From: SIG459 sp045538735 | GTDB taxonomy: Bacteria; Bacillota; Clostridia; Oscillospirales; Oscillospiraceae | Assembly (NCBI GenBank): GCA_045538735.1 | Contig: JAZSRY010000013.1 | Coordinates: 62,001 to 126,000 of the forward strand | Direction: 5' to 3' | DNA length: 64,000 bases | Notes under the pieces: model-generated | The model's input: the letters and a program-made list of their open reading frames with translations, nothing else | Databases searched by the model: none | What the model was told of the DNA's origin: nothing | Part shown: positions 1-8,339 of the stretch, piece after piece | Position numbering within the stretch: the first letter of the stretch is position 1 | Layout: every line of letters begins with the position of its first letter | Translations under genes and position numbers: made by a program

Positions 1-1053
1 GCGGTTAAGAAGCACGGTTTCTATCTGGCTGGGGAAGACGTTTACGCCGCGGATTATGAGCATATCGTCACTGCGTCCCATGGGCTTAGCCATACGCACA
101 TGGGTGCGTCCGCAGGAGCAGGGCTCATAGTTCAGCTGGCAGATGTCGCGGGTGCGGTAGCGGATCACGGGGAAGGCTTCCTTGGTCAGAGCGGTGAAAA
201 CAAGCTCACCCTTGCTGCCTGCCGGGAGCACCTCTCCGGTATTGGGGTCTATAATTTCTGCGTAGAAATGGTCTTCGTTGATGTGCATACCTTTCTGTGC
301 AGAGCATTCGAAGGAGACGCCGGGACCGCTGAGCTCTGTGAGACCGTAGATATCATAAGCCTTTATACCCATTGTCTTCTCAATGTCTCTGCGCATTTCC
401 TCGCTCCATGCTTCCGCTCCGAAAATGCCCGCCTTCAGGGGGATGTCCACGGGAGTGAGACCCATTTCCTTCATAGTCTCGCCCAAATAAGCGGCATAGG
501 AGGGGGTACAGCACAAAATGGTGGACTTCATATCCTGAATGAACATTATCTGACGTTCGGTGTTTCCGGATGAGGCGGGAACGGTAAGACAGCCAACCTT
601 ATGGCTTCCGCCGTCGAGACCTGCGCCGCCGGTGAAAAGACCGTAGCCGTAAGCAACCTGAACAACATCGTCCTTGGTGCCGCCTACAGCGGTGATGGCT
701 CTTGCGCAGCAGTCATACCAAAGGTCAATATCGTGCTGAGTGTAGTAGGCCATAACTCTCTTGCCGGTGGTGCCGGAGGTGCTGTGGATGCGTACGCATT
801 CGGAGAGAGGCTTTGCGAGAAGTCCGTAGGGATAGCCCTCGCGGAGATCGGCCTTGGAGGTAAAGGGGAGCTTATGTATATCGTCAATTCCCTTGATGTC
901 ATCGGGAGTGACGCCTTTTTCTTCCATCTTTTTTCTGTAAAGGGGAACATTATCCCAAACATGCTTGACCTGCGCTACAATGCGCGCATCCTGCATTGCC
1001 TTGATTTCCTCGCGGCTTGCGCATTCAATTTCAGGCTGATAATAGCGTTCCAT
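1..1053 (-). CDS. paaK: Phenylacetate-CoA ligase, C-terminus cut by window edge
   Basis: This adenylate-forming enzyme joins phenylacetate or a related aryl-acetate to CoA using ATP, in the cytoplasm. About 351 codons are present and the frame runs open off the window start; the family is about 430 residues long, so roughly 80 C-terminal residues are missing. The translated sequence starts MERYYQPEIE, carries the AMP-binding loop HSTSGTTGKR near residue 90, the conserved YGLTELSG motif near residue 240 and YRTRDIC near residue 300. The ATG at 1053 follows AAAGGAG with normal spacing. It diverges from a LysR gene and lies near iorBA, whose arylacetyl-CoA product chemistry fits. The family call is secure; the exact aryl substrate is inferred. 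Confidence 0.9.
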   Translation of the reverse strand, partial: MERYYQPEIECASREEIKAMQDARIVAQVKHVWDNVPLYRKKMEEKGVTPDDIKGIDDIHKLPFTSKADLREGYPYGLLAKPLSECVRIHSTSGTTGKRVMAYYTQHDIDLWYDCCARAITAVGGTKDDVVQVAYGYGLFTGGAGLDGGSHKVGCLTVPASSGNTERQIMFIQDMKSTILCCTPSYAAYLGETMKEMGLTPVDIPLKAGIFGAEAWSEEMRRDIEKTMGIKAYDIYGLTELSGPGVSFECSAQKGMHINEDHFYAEIIDPNTGEVLPAGSKGELVFTALTKEAFPVIRYRTRDICQLNYEPCSCGRTHVRMAKPMGRSDDMLIIRGVNVFPSQIETVLLNR

Positions 1054-1099
1054 TTCTGTTGTGCTCCTTTCGGAAGATCTGTCTTTGAAAGATGTGCTT

Positions 1100-1151
1100 A
1101 TTATAGAAGATAAAAATCATATTTGCAAATATAAAATTTCTATGTTAATAT
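1100..1151. promoter_or_regulatory. Overlapping divergent promoters for paaK and lysR sharing a palindromic -35
   Basis: A perfect 14-bp palindrome at 1119-1132 contains TTGCAA at 1123-1128. On the minus strand this hexamer is followed after 17 bp by TATAAT (1105-1100), facing paaK. On the plus strand the same hexamer is followed after 17 bp by TAATAT (1146-1151), facing the LysR gene. The palindrome is the natural candidate for the LysR operator. The geometry is seen directly; promoter activity and LysR binding are inferred. Confidence 0.55.
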
Positions 1152-1183
1152 AAGAAAAACTTATACTAGGAGGAGGCGCTAGG

Positions 1184-2074
1184 GTGAATCTTAATCAGCT
1201 TAGATATTTTGTAACTCTTGCGGAAACAGAGAGTTTCACAAAAGCTGCCGTTGCCCATTATATATCACAGACTGCGATAACTCAACAGATAAAATCTCTT
1301 GAGGAGGCTGTGGGCTCAAAGCTTATTAACAGAGAGTCCAGACCTATATCCCTTACTCCCGCGGGAAAGGTTTTCCTCAAAGAGGCGAGGGAGATACTTG
1401 AGAGAATGGATACGGCGCTGTGGCGCACCCGTGAGGCCTCCACGGGTCTGGAGGGCAGTCTTCGAATAGGCTATACCAAAGGCTATGAACGCAGCGATAT
1501 ATCCAAACACCTGCGAAATTTCCATAGGGAATATCCAAATGTTTTGCTTTCCTGCTACCGCTGCGATACGGATATGCTGGCTGCGGGACTGCTGAACGGC
1601 GAATATGACATCATATTCACCTGGGACAGTACAAACATTCTGAAGGAGGAAAACATAAGCCTTAAGGTTTTTGAAAATGTTCCCCTCCGCGTTGCCCTTT
1701 ACGCGAACCATCGCCTTGCCCGCAGAAAGGAACTCAGCCGTAAGGATCTTAAGCAGGAAAACATCCTTTTCATGTCCCCTTCAGGGACCGGTGAATCCTT
1801 TGGTGATGCATACTATATCCAGCTTTATCAGCAGGCTGGTTATCAGCCAAAGATCCTTCTACGTTCCAGCGATATGGAGAGCATACTTATGATGGTTGCG
1901 GCAGAAGAGGGAATATCCATCGTTCCCGAATACTCCCGTCCATGGGATGTGGGTACCGACAATGTTGTTTTTGTGCCTCTCGCAGGAGAAGGCGAAACGG
2001 AAGAAATTCTGGTGGCATGGAGAAAAAACGACGATAATCCCGCACTGCAGCATTTTATTGAAATGTTGAAATAA
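1184..2074 (+). CDS. LysR-family transcriptional regulator
   Basis: Protein of 296 residues with an N-terminal winged helix-turn-helix (MNLNQLRYFVTLAETESFTKAA at the start, residues 1-60) and a C-terminal periplasmic-binding-like effector domain from about residue 90. This is the standard LysR layout and length. The start is a GTG preceded by AGGAGGAGG. It diverges from paaK and converges on iorB, so it most likely controls aromatic-acid CoA ligation and perhaps iorBA. The effector is unknown; an aryl-acetate or aryl-pyruvate is a reasonable guess from context only. Confidence 0.88.
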   Translation: MNLNQLRYFVTLAETESFTKAAVAHYISQTAITQQIKSLEEAVGSKLINRESRPISLTPAGKVFLKEAREILERMDTALWRTREASTGLEGSLRIGYTKGYERSDISKHLRNFHREYPNVLLSCYRCDTDMLAAGLLNGEYDIIFTWDSTNILKEENISLKVFENVPLRVALYANHRLARRKELSRKDLKQENILFMSPSGTGESFGDAYYIQLYQQAGYQPKILLRSSDMESILMMVAAEEGISIVPEYSRPWDVGTDNVVFVPLAGEGETEEILVAWRKNDDNPALQHFIEMLK

Positions 2075-2105
2075 GAAAAGCAGGGGCTATGCCCCTGCTT
2101 TTCTT
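2073..2105. terminator. Bidirectional terminator between lysR and iorB
   Basis: A perfect 15-bp stem (2073-2087 with 2091-2105, 3-nt loop) whose arms begin and end in A/T-rich runs, so it can terminate transcription from both sides. It overlaps both stop codons. Confidence 0.85.
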
Positions 2106-2676
2106 ATGCTCTTCGACCCAGTTCGAAAGCTTTTTTGTTAAGTTCAAGGAATTTGGGAGGCACAACGGCTTCAAGCGCCTTGAGCCATGCTTCCTCGGAA
2201 AGGTCAAAATAGTTGGAAAGTCTGCCCATAAGAACAATGTTGGCGGCCTTAACACTGCCGGCTTCGCTTGCAAGGCTGAGACAGTCAAGCGCATCTGTTT
2301 CAACGCCCAGAGCGCGGAGCTTTTCAACAATGTTTTCGGGATAGGCGGCTGTACCCGTAATAACCGGCATAGGGTCAATTTTCTGAGTGCTGGTGATGAT
2401 GCGTCCGCCGGGAGCGAGGAAGGAGAGCCATCTGGCAGCTTCCAAAAGCTCGAAGGAGACGATGAAATCTGCTTCTCCCTCATCGATGAGCGGGGAGGCC
2501 ACACTGTCGCCGAAACGGACATAGGTAACTACGCTGCCGCCGCGCTGGCTCATTCCGTGAACTTCGCTGACTTTAACATCGTAGCCCTCCTGAATGAGAA
2601 GCTGACCGAGAAGCTTGCTGGCAAGAAGACTTCCCTGACCGCCGACGCCTACTATCATAATATTTTTGGTTTTCAT
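2104..2676 (-). CDS. iorB: Indolepyruvate ferredoxin oxidoreductase, beta subunit
   Basis: This 190-residue subunit has the gamma-domain fold of 2-oxoacid:ferredoxin oxidoreductases. The opening MKTKNIMIVGVGGQGSLLASK is typical, as is GMSQRGGSVVTYVRFG near residue 45. With IorA it oxidatively decarboxylates aryl pyruvates (indolepyruvate, phenylpyruvate, hydroxyphenylpyruvate) to aryl-acetyl-CoA, passing electrons to ferredoxin. It lies 7 bp downstream of iorA and is cotranscribed with it. Length matches the family. The call is secure from sequence and neighbour. Confidence 0.93.
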   Translation of the reverse strand: MKTKNIMIVGVGGQGSLLASKLLGQLLIQEGYDVKVSEVHGMSQRGGSVVTYVRFGDSVASPLIDEGEADFIVSFELLEAARWLSFLAPGGRIITSTQKIDPMPVITGTAAYPENIVEKLRALGVETDALDCLSLASEAGSVKAANIVLMGRLSNYFDLSEEAWLKALEAVVPPKFLELNKKAFELGRRA

Positions 2677-2683
2677 AGCGGTC

Positions 2684-4417
2684 TCACTCCTTTATCTGAA
2701 ATGCATCAAAGGCGCAAAGCTGCTGGCATACGCCGCAGCCCACGCACTGGGTGGTGTCAACGGAGGCTTTTCCGTCTCTGAAGGAGATGGCGGGACAGCC
2801 TATCTTCATACACATTTTGCAGCCCTTGCACTTATCGGGATTGATAGTGAGGGGGCTGGAGTGCTTGACATACTTCAAAAGGGCGCAGGGTCTGCGGCTT
2901 ATGATAACAGAAGGCTCGTCGGCAGCAAGCTCTTCCTTCAGCACGCGGTCGCACTGAGCAAGGTCATAGGGGTCAACAACGCTTACTCTGTTGATGCCGA
3001 GGGCGCGGCAAAGAGCCTCAAGGTCGATCTTTGCAGCGGGCTCGCCACGGAGATTATAGCCGGTGGTGGGATTTTGCTGATGGCCTGTCATGCCCGTGAT
3101 GGAGTTATCAAGAATGATAACGGTGGAGGCGGAGCCGTTATAGGCAATGTTGGCAAGGCCGGTCATGCCGGAATGCATGAAGGTGCTGTCGCCGATGACG
3201 GCAACGGTCTTCTTTTCGGCATCAGCGCCGAGAGCCTTGTTGAAACCGTGGACTGAGGAAACAGAGGCGCCCATGCAAAGGGTCATTTCCATTGCGTTCA
3301 GGGGGGCAACTGCACCGAGGGTGTAGCAGCCGATGTCTCCCAAAACGGTGCATTTGTTGCGTACCAGGGTGTAGAAAAGTCCTCTATGGGGGCAGCCTGC
3401 GCACATAATGGGGGGACGGGCAGGAATGGATTCATCAAGAGTCAGACCGCCGCTTATAGTTTTGCCCATTGCGAGGGCAACCAGATTCTGGGTGAATTCG
3501 CCCTCAATGGGGAATATATCCTTTCCCTGAACCTTCAGCCCGAGACGCAGGCAGTGCTCTTCAATAACGGGGTCAAGTTCTTCGCAAACGATGAGCTTAT
3601 CAACCTTTTCTGCAAAGTCGCAGATGAGCTTTGTGGGCAGGGGATTTACCATGCCGATTTTAAGAACGCTGACGCTGTCGCCGAAAACTTCCTTTATGTA
3701 CTGATAAGCGGTGGAGGAGGCGATGACGCCGATTTCGGTGCCGCCCATTTCTACCTTGTTGATGCCGCTTGTCTCAGCCCACTCGGCCATATTCTTCATG
3801 CGCTGCTCAACAATGGGGTGGCGGCGCTTGGCATTGGCGGGCATCATAACATACTTGGCGATGTTCTTTTCATATGGAACAGCTTCTATGTCAGCTCTCT
3901 CCCCAAGCTCAACGGGAGACTGGGAGTGAGAAATTCTGGTGCACATGCGAAGCAGAACGGGAGTATCAAACTTTTCGCTCAGCTCAAATGCAAGACGGGT
4001 ATACTCCAAAGTCTCTGCGCTGTCCGCGGGGTCAAGCATTGGGAGCTTAGAGGAAATTGCATGGCGGCGGGAGTCTTGCTCATTCTGGCTTGAATGCATG
4101 CCGGGGTCATCGGCAACACCGATAACAAGACCTGCATTAATTCCCGTGTAGCTCATGGTGAAGAGAGGGTCACAGGCGACGTTGAGACCGACGTGCTTCA
4201 TACCGCAGAAGCTGCGCTTTCCGGCAAGAGCAGCGCCGAAGGCCACCTCCATGGCAACCTTCTCGTTGGGTGCCCACTCGCAGTATATTTCGGGATATTT
4301 GGCGGCTTCCTCGCTGATTTCGGTGCTGGGAGTGCCGGGATAGCTTGAAACTATTGCGCATCCGGCTTCATAAAGACCCCGGGCGAGGGCGGCATTGCCA
4401 AGCATAAGTTGTTTCAT
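2684..4417 (-). CDS. iorA: Indolepyruvate ferredoxin oxidoreductase, alpha subunit
   Basis: This 577-residue thiamine-diphosphate enzyme is the catalytic subunit that converts aryl pyruvates and CoA to aryl-acetyl-CoA, CO2 and reduced ferredoxin. The N-terminal pyruvate-oxidoreductase domain (YPGTPSTEI near residue 25) is followed by the TPP-binding domain with GDIGCYTLG and IGDSTFMHSGMTGL (residues about 355-425). Two [4Fe-4S] ferredoxin motifs lie at the C-terminus (CKGCKMCMKIGCP and CVGCGVCQQLC, residues about 528-570). This single-chain layout is typical of IorA. It heads the iorAB pair and has its own promoter just upstream. The oxygen-sensitive chemistry marks an anaerobe that ferments aromatic amino acids. 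Confidence 0.95.
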   Translation of the reverse strand: MKQLMLGNAALARGLYEAGCAIVSSYPGTPSTEISEEAAKYPEIYCEWAPNEKVAMEVAFGAALAGKRSFCGMKHVGLNVACDPLFTMSYTGINAGLVIGVADDPGMHSSQNEQDSRRHAISSKLPMLDPADSAETLEYTRLAFELSEKFDTPVLLRMCTRISHSQSPVELGERADIEAVPYEKNIAKYVMMPANAKRRHPIVEQRMKNMAEWAETSGINKVEMGGTEIGVIASSTAYQYIKEVFGDSVSVLKIGMVNPLPTKLICDFAEKVDKLIVCEELDPVIEEHCLRLGLKVQGKDIFPIEGEFTQNLVALAMGKTISGGLTLDESIPARPPIMCAGCPHRGLFYTLVRNKCTVLGDIGCYTLGAVAPLNAMEMTLCMGASVSSVHGFNKALGADAEKKTVAVIGDSTFMHSGMTGLANIAYNGSASTVIILDNSITGMTGHQQNPTTGYNLRGEPAAKIDLEALCRALGINRVSVVDPYDLAQCDRVLKEELAADEPSVIISRRPCALLKYVKHSSPLTINPDKCKGCKMCMKIGCPAISFRDGKASVDTTQCVGCGVCQQLCAFDAFQIKE

Positions 4418-4459
4418 TTTGTTTGCGCTCCTTGGTTTAAGTTAAATTCATGATTCTGT

Positions 4460-4495
4460 ATTTTACACCTATAATTTATCAATGTAAAGTGTAAA
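4460..4495 (-). promoter_or_regulatory. iorAB promoter with flanking inverted repeat
   Basis: On the minus strand TTTACA (4488-4483) is followed after 17 bp by TAAAAT (4465-4460), each 5/6 to the vegetative consensus, 42 bp before the iorA start. TTTACAC at 4462-4468 and GTGTAAA at 4489-4495 form an inverted repeat that brackets the promoter and may be an operator. Confidence 0.55.
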
Positions 4496-4513
4496 TGTTT
4501 ATTGAAAGATAAA

Positions 4514-4542
4514 AAGGGGCAAACCATGTCGGTTTGCCCCTT
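4514..4542 (-). terminator. Terminator of the ABC exporter operon
   Basis: A perfect 12-bp GC-rich stem (4514-4525 with 4531-4542, 5-nt loop) followed on the minus strand by a run of T, just past the stop codon of the second ABC gene. Confidence 0.85.
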
Positions 4543-4547
4543 GGTAA

Positions 4548-6470
4548 TTAATCCAGAACGTGTTGGCCGGTGTAGAGCATATAATATCTGCCCTTTTCCT
4601 GCAGAAGTTCGTCGTGGTCGCCCTTTTCTTGAATCTCGCCGCCTTCAATAACAACTATGCAGTTGGAATTGCGGACGGTGCTGAGACGGTGGGCAATGAC
4701 AAAGACGGTGCGACCCTCCATAAGCATATCCATACCTTGCTGTATATGCTGCTCTGTACGGGTGTCGATGGAGGAGGTGGCCTCGTCCAGCACCATAACG
4801 GGGGGATCTTTTACAGCGGCGCGGGCGATGGCCAAAAGCTGGCGCTGGCCCTGACTGAGGTTGGCACCGTCGCCGGTGACCATGGTGTTGTAGCCATCGG
4901 GGAGGCGGCGGATAAAGGAATGGGCATTGGCGGCCTTGGCGGCGGCTATGCACTCCTCGTCAGTAGCATCCAGCTTGCCATAGCGTATGTTATCCATAAC
5001 AGTGCCGGTGAAAAGATGGGTGTCCTGAAGCACAGCGCCGAGGCTGCGGCGGAGGGAGTCCTTCTTTATGCGGCGGATATCAATGCCGTCATAGGTGATG
5101 GAGCCGGAGTCTATTTCATAGAAGCGGTTGATGAGGTTGGTGACGGTGGTTTTGCCTGCACCGGTGGAGCCAACAAAGGCAATCTTCTGTCCGGGTTTTG
5201 CGTAGACATTTACCTTCTTCAGGACCTTCTTACCTTCAACATAGCTGAAGTCCACGTCCTTGAGCACCACATCTCCCTTGAGGGGGACGAGTGTGAAGCT
5301 TCCGTCGGATTCGGGGCATTTCCATGCCCATGCCTTGGCACGTCCGCTGGTCTGCTCTACAATGTTGCCGTCTTCGTTCTTGGTGACGGGGATTAGCTCC
5401 ACATCGCCCTCGTCGATCTCGGGGGGAGTGTCCATCACATCAAAAATACGTTCGGCACCGGCAAGGGCGGAGAGAATGGCGTTGATCTGCTGGCTGACCT
5501 GGTTGACGGGGCCGCCTACCTGACGGGAATAGGTGAGATAGGTTGCGTAGCCTCCGATATCGAAGCCCATAACGAGGGCAAGGAAACCGCCCAGAATGGC
5601 AACAAGGGCATAGCCAATGTTGAGGATGTTTGCGCTGATGGGCATGATGGCACCGGCAAAGAAGTTAGCATCGGTGGCAGCGTCACGGTATTCGCAGTTG
5701 AGAGCGTCAAACTGCTCCTTGGCAATGTTCTCGTGGCTGAAGGCCTTGACGACCTTGAGTCCCTCAATGACCTCCTGAATCTCGCCGTTGACGCGGCCGA
5801 GAGCGGCCTGCTGGCGGCGGTAGAAGTTTCTGGAGCGTCCGCCCATGAATTTGAAAACAAGAAGGGAGGCAACGAGCACCAGTGTGGTGACAAGGAAAAG
5901 AATGGGGCTCGTGTAGATCATTACAGCCACGATCCCAACGAAGCTGAGAACGCTGGAGATGAGGCTAATCATACTCTGTTCCATGGCAAAAGCCACGTTG
6001 TCGGCATCGTTGGTGAAGCGGCTCATAAGCTCGCCGTGAGTGTGCTGGTCGAAGTAGGTGAGGGGAAGGTTTTCGAGAGCGTCAAAGAGATCACTGCGGA
6101 GTCTGTTTGCGGCTCTCTGAGCCAGAATTGCCATGGTAGCATTCTGGATATAGGTGCAGATAACGCCTACCACAAATATTCCCAAAAGGATAAGGAGGCT
6201 AAGGGCAAGGCTGCTGAGCTTTTCGGAGGCAGTGCCGCTTCCTGCAAGGGTGTTTATCATGGGGCGCATCATATATGTGCCCGCAAGGGAGCAGAGAGTA
6301 CCCAGTACAAGGGCAACAAGAACAACAATAATGGGCCACTTTTTCTTGGTCATGTAGCCGAGGAGCCGCTTAATGGTCTTTTTAACATCCTTGGGCTTCT
6401 GAAAGCGGCCTTTTTCAAGACTTTTCTTTTCGTCAAGCTGCTGCTTTTTGGTCTTGGTGTTTTCAGCCAT
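4548..6470 (-). CDS. ABC exporter half-transporter, canonical ATPase half
   Basis: This 640-residue protein has six membrane segments (residues about 45-330) fused to a nucleotide-binding domain. Visible motifs are Walker A GSTGAGKTT near 435, signature LSQGQRQLL near 540 and Walker B VMVLDEATSSID near 560 with the catalytic Glu. An insertion of about 35 residues lies between the two domains (EGDVELIPVTKNEDG onward). It overlaps the upstream half-transporter by one base (TAATG), so the two are co-translated and should pair as a heterodimer of the LmrCD/BmrCD/TM287-288 type that exports drugs or lipids. The LSQGQ signature is non-canonical, as expected for the partner of a degenerate site. The substrate is unknown. 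Confidence 0.9.
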   Translation of the reverse strand: MAENTKTKKQQLDEKKSLEKGRFQKPKDVKKTIKRLLGYMTKKKWPIIVVLVALVLGTLCSLAGTYMMRPMINTLAGSGTASEKLSSLALSLLILLGIFVVGVICTYIQNATMAILAQRAANRLRSDLFDALENLPLTYFDQHTHGELMSRFTNDADNVAFAMEQSMISLISSVLSFVGIVAVMIYTSPILFLVTTLVLVASLLVFKFMGGRSRNFYRRQQAALGRVNGEIQEVIEGLKVVKAFSHENIAKEQFDALNCEYRDAATDANFFAGAIMPISANILNIGYALVAILGGFLALVMGFDIGGYATYLTYSRQVGGPVNQVSQQINAILSALAGAERIFDVMDTPPEIDEGDVELIPVTKNEDGNIVEQTSGRAKAWAWKCPESDGSFTLVPLKGDVVLKDVDFSYVEGKKVLKKVNVYAKPGQKIAFVGSTGAGKTTVTNLINRFYEIDSGSITYDGIDIRRIKKDSLRRSLGAVLQDTHLFTGTVMDNIRYGKLDATDEECIAAAKAANAHSFIRRLPDGYNTMVTGDGANLSQGQRQLLAIARAAVKDPPVMVLDEATSSIDTRTEQHIQQGMDMLMEGRTVFVIAHRLSTVRNSNCIVVIEGGEIQEKGDHDELLQEKGRYYMLYTGQHVLD

Positions 6471-8212
6471 TATTCGCCAACTCCTTCCTGCTGAGAATTG
6501 TATATCTCCTGATAGACGCTGTTTTCTGCCAGAAGCTCATCGTGGGTACCGATGCCCACGATATGGTCATCGTCCAGAACAACGATCTTGTCGGCATAGC
6601 GTACAGAGGAAATGCGCTGGGCGATTATGATAACGGTGGTATCCTTCAGATTTTCGTTGAAGCTCTGACGGATTGCGGCTTCTGTTGCGCTGTCAACTGC
6701 AGAGGTGGAGTCGTCCAGAATGAGTATTCCGGGCTTTCTCAACATGGCACGGGCGATGCATAGGCGCTGCTTCTGACCGCCGGAAACATTGACACCACCC
6801 TGTTCGATGTAGGTGTCGAATCCATCGGGGAAGCTCATGATGAAATCATATGCCTGAGCATTTTTCGTGGCGGTGATGATGTCCTCCTCGCTTGCGTTGG
6901 GGTCGCCCCAGAGAAGGTTCTCACGGATGGAACCGGAGAAAAGAATGTTGTTCTGGAGCACCATGCCTATGCGGGAACGAAGGGCATCAATGGGGTAATC
7001 CCGGACATCCATTCCATCCACCAGCACTTGACCGCCGGTTACATCGTAGAAGCGGGGGATGAGGTTAACAAGGGAACTCTTGCCGGTGCCGGTGCCGCCA
7101 ACGATGGCGACGAACTGTCCGGGCTCAATAGTGAGGTCAATGTGGCTGAGCACGTCGTCACCGGTGCCGGTGGCGATATACTTGAAGCTGACATCCTTGA
7201 ACTCCACGCTGCCCTTTGCCTCGGGGAGAGTACGCTCTGCTGCATCCTCGCTGTCGCGGATGTCGGGAACAGTCTCCAGAACCTCAAGAATTCTGGTGGC
7301 ACAGGCACGGGCACGGGTCATATTCAGAAGGGTGAAGGCCAGCATCATAACGCTGATGAGAACATTGAAGATATAGGTGATGAATGCGTAGAGATCTGCA
7401 TAGGGGAGATTGCCGCCCACGACCAGCTTGCCGCCGAACCACATGGAGAAAATGATGGCAAGGTTGAAGGAGATCATCATGATGGGGTTCATGAAGACCA
7501 CGCGGGTTACGGCTGCAATGCCTGCCTTGGTGAGATCATCATTGGAGCGCTGGAACTTGGTCTTTTCATAGCCCTCGCGGACAAAGGCCTTTACAACGCG
7601 AATGGCAACAAGGTTTTCCTGAACGGAGTCGTTGAGGCCGTCTATCTTCTTCTGGAAGACGGCGAAAAGCTTGTGGCAAGCTCTCATAAGAAGGCCAACC
7701 GCCAGTCCCATGCAGGGGACGATAACAATCAGCACCAGGGTGAGCTTCGCGTTGAGCCGCAGGCAGATGAGAAGGGCTGCAATAAGCATAATGGGGGCGC
7801 GGACCACCATACGCAGACCCATATTCACCATCATCTGAATGTTGTTGACGTCATTGGTCATTCTGGTGATGAGAGAAGCGGAGGAGAAACGATCAATATC
7901 CGCAAAGGAAAATTCCTGTGTGTGGTTGAACATAGCTCTGCGGAGATTGGAGCCAAAGCCCTGACTTCCAACAGAGGCGAAGCGTGCGCTTGCAACGCCT
8001 GTGGCGAGGGCGATAAGGCAGAGGACTATCATTATCACACCGATTTTCAGGATATATTTGATGCCGCCATCCCCATCTATGCCGATATTGATTATATCAG
8101 CCATCAGGGTGGGGAGAATCAGCTCGCAAATAACCTCCACCACAACGAGGAGGGGAGCAAGCAGTGCGGCTTTCTCATATCCCTTTATATACTTGAAGAG
8201 TTTTTTGAGCAT
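6470..8212 (-). CDS. ABC exporter half-transporter, degenerate ATPase half
   Basis: This 580-residue protein has six membrane segments and a nucleotide-binding domain with Walker A GGTGTGKSS near 370, signature VSGGQKQRL near 477 and Walker B ILILDDSTSAVD near 498. The catalytic Glu after Walker B is Asp, the mark of the degenerate half in heterodimeric exporters. It is the first gene of a two-gene operon and precedes its partner with a one-base overlap. The start ATG at 8212 follows AGGAGG by 10 bases. A sigma-70-like promoter lies upstream, back to back with spoIIIAA. Confidence 0.9.
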   Translation of the reverse strand: MLKKLFKYIKGYEKAALLAPLLVVVEVICELILPTLMADIINIGIDGDGGIKYILKIGVIMIVLCLIALATGVASARFASVGSQGFGSNLRRAMFNHTQEFSFADIDRFSSASLITRMTNDVNNIQMMVNMGLRMVVRAPIMLIAALLICLRLNAKLTLVLIVIVPCMGLAVGLLMRACHKLFAVFQKKIDGLNDSVQENLVAIRVVKAFVREGYEKTKFQRSNDDLTKAGIAAVTRVVFMNPIMMISFNLAIIFSMWFGGKLVVGGNLPYADLYAFITYIFNVLISVMMLAFTLLNMTRARACATRILEVLETVPDIRDSEDAAERTLPEAKGSVEFKDVSFKYIATGTGDDVLSHIDLTIEPGQFVAIVGGTGTGKSSLVNLIPRFYDVTGGQVLVDGMDVRDYPIDALRSRIGMVLQNNILFSGSIRENLLWGDPNASEEDIITATKNAQAYDFIMSFPDGFDTYIEQGGVNVSGGQKQRLCIARAMLRKPGILILDDSTSAVDSATEAAIRQSFNENLKDTTVIIIAQRISSVRYADKIVVLDDDHIVGIGTHDELLAENSVYQEIYNSQQEGVGE

Positions 8213-8248
8213 AGGCTATGGGCCTCCTGTCTATAATACAACAAATCT

Positions 8249-8276
8249 ATTTTACTTATTGAAATTCCTATGTCAA
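8249..8276 (-). promoter_or_regulatory. Promoter of the ABC exporter operon
   Basis: On the minus strand TTGACA (8276-8271, 6/6) and TAAAAT (8254-8249, 5/6) are separated by 16 bp, 37 bp before the start codon. Confidence 0.6.
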
Positions 8277-8285
8277 GAAATTACG

Positions 8286-8315
8286 GGAATAATTTCAAGT
8301 TTGTTAACATTATAT
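8286..8315 (+). promoter_or_regulatory. Possible sigma-E promoter of spoIIIAA
   Basis: GGAATAATT (8286-8294) and CATTATAT (8308-8315), 13 bp apart, loosely resemble the mother-cell sigma-E consensus (ATA-centred -35, CATA-like -10), 25 bp before the spoIIIAA start. The match is imperfect and rests partly on the known sigma-E control of spoIIIA in other species. Confidence 0.3.
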
Positions 8316-8339
8316 GAATATGAGAAAGGCGGTGGGGAC

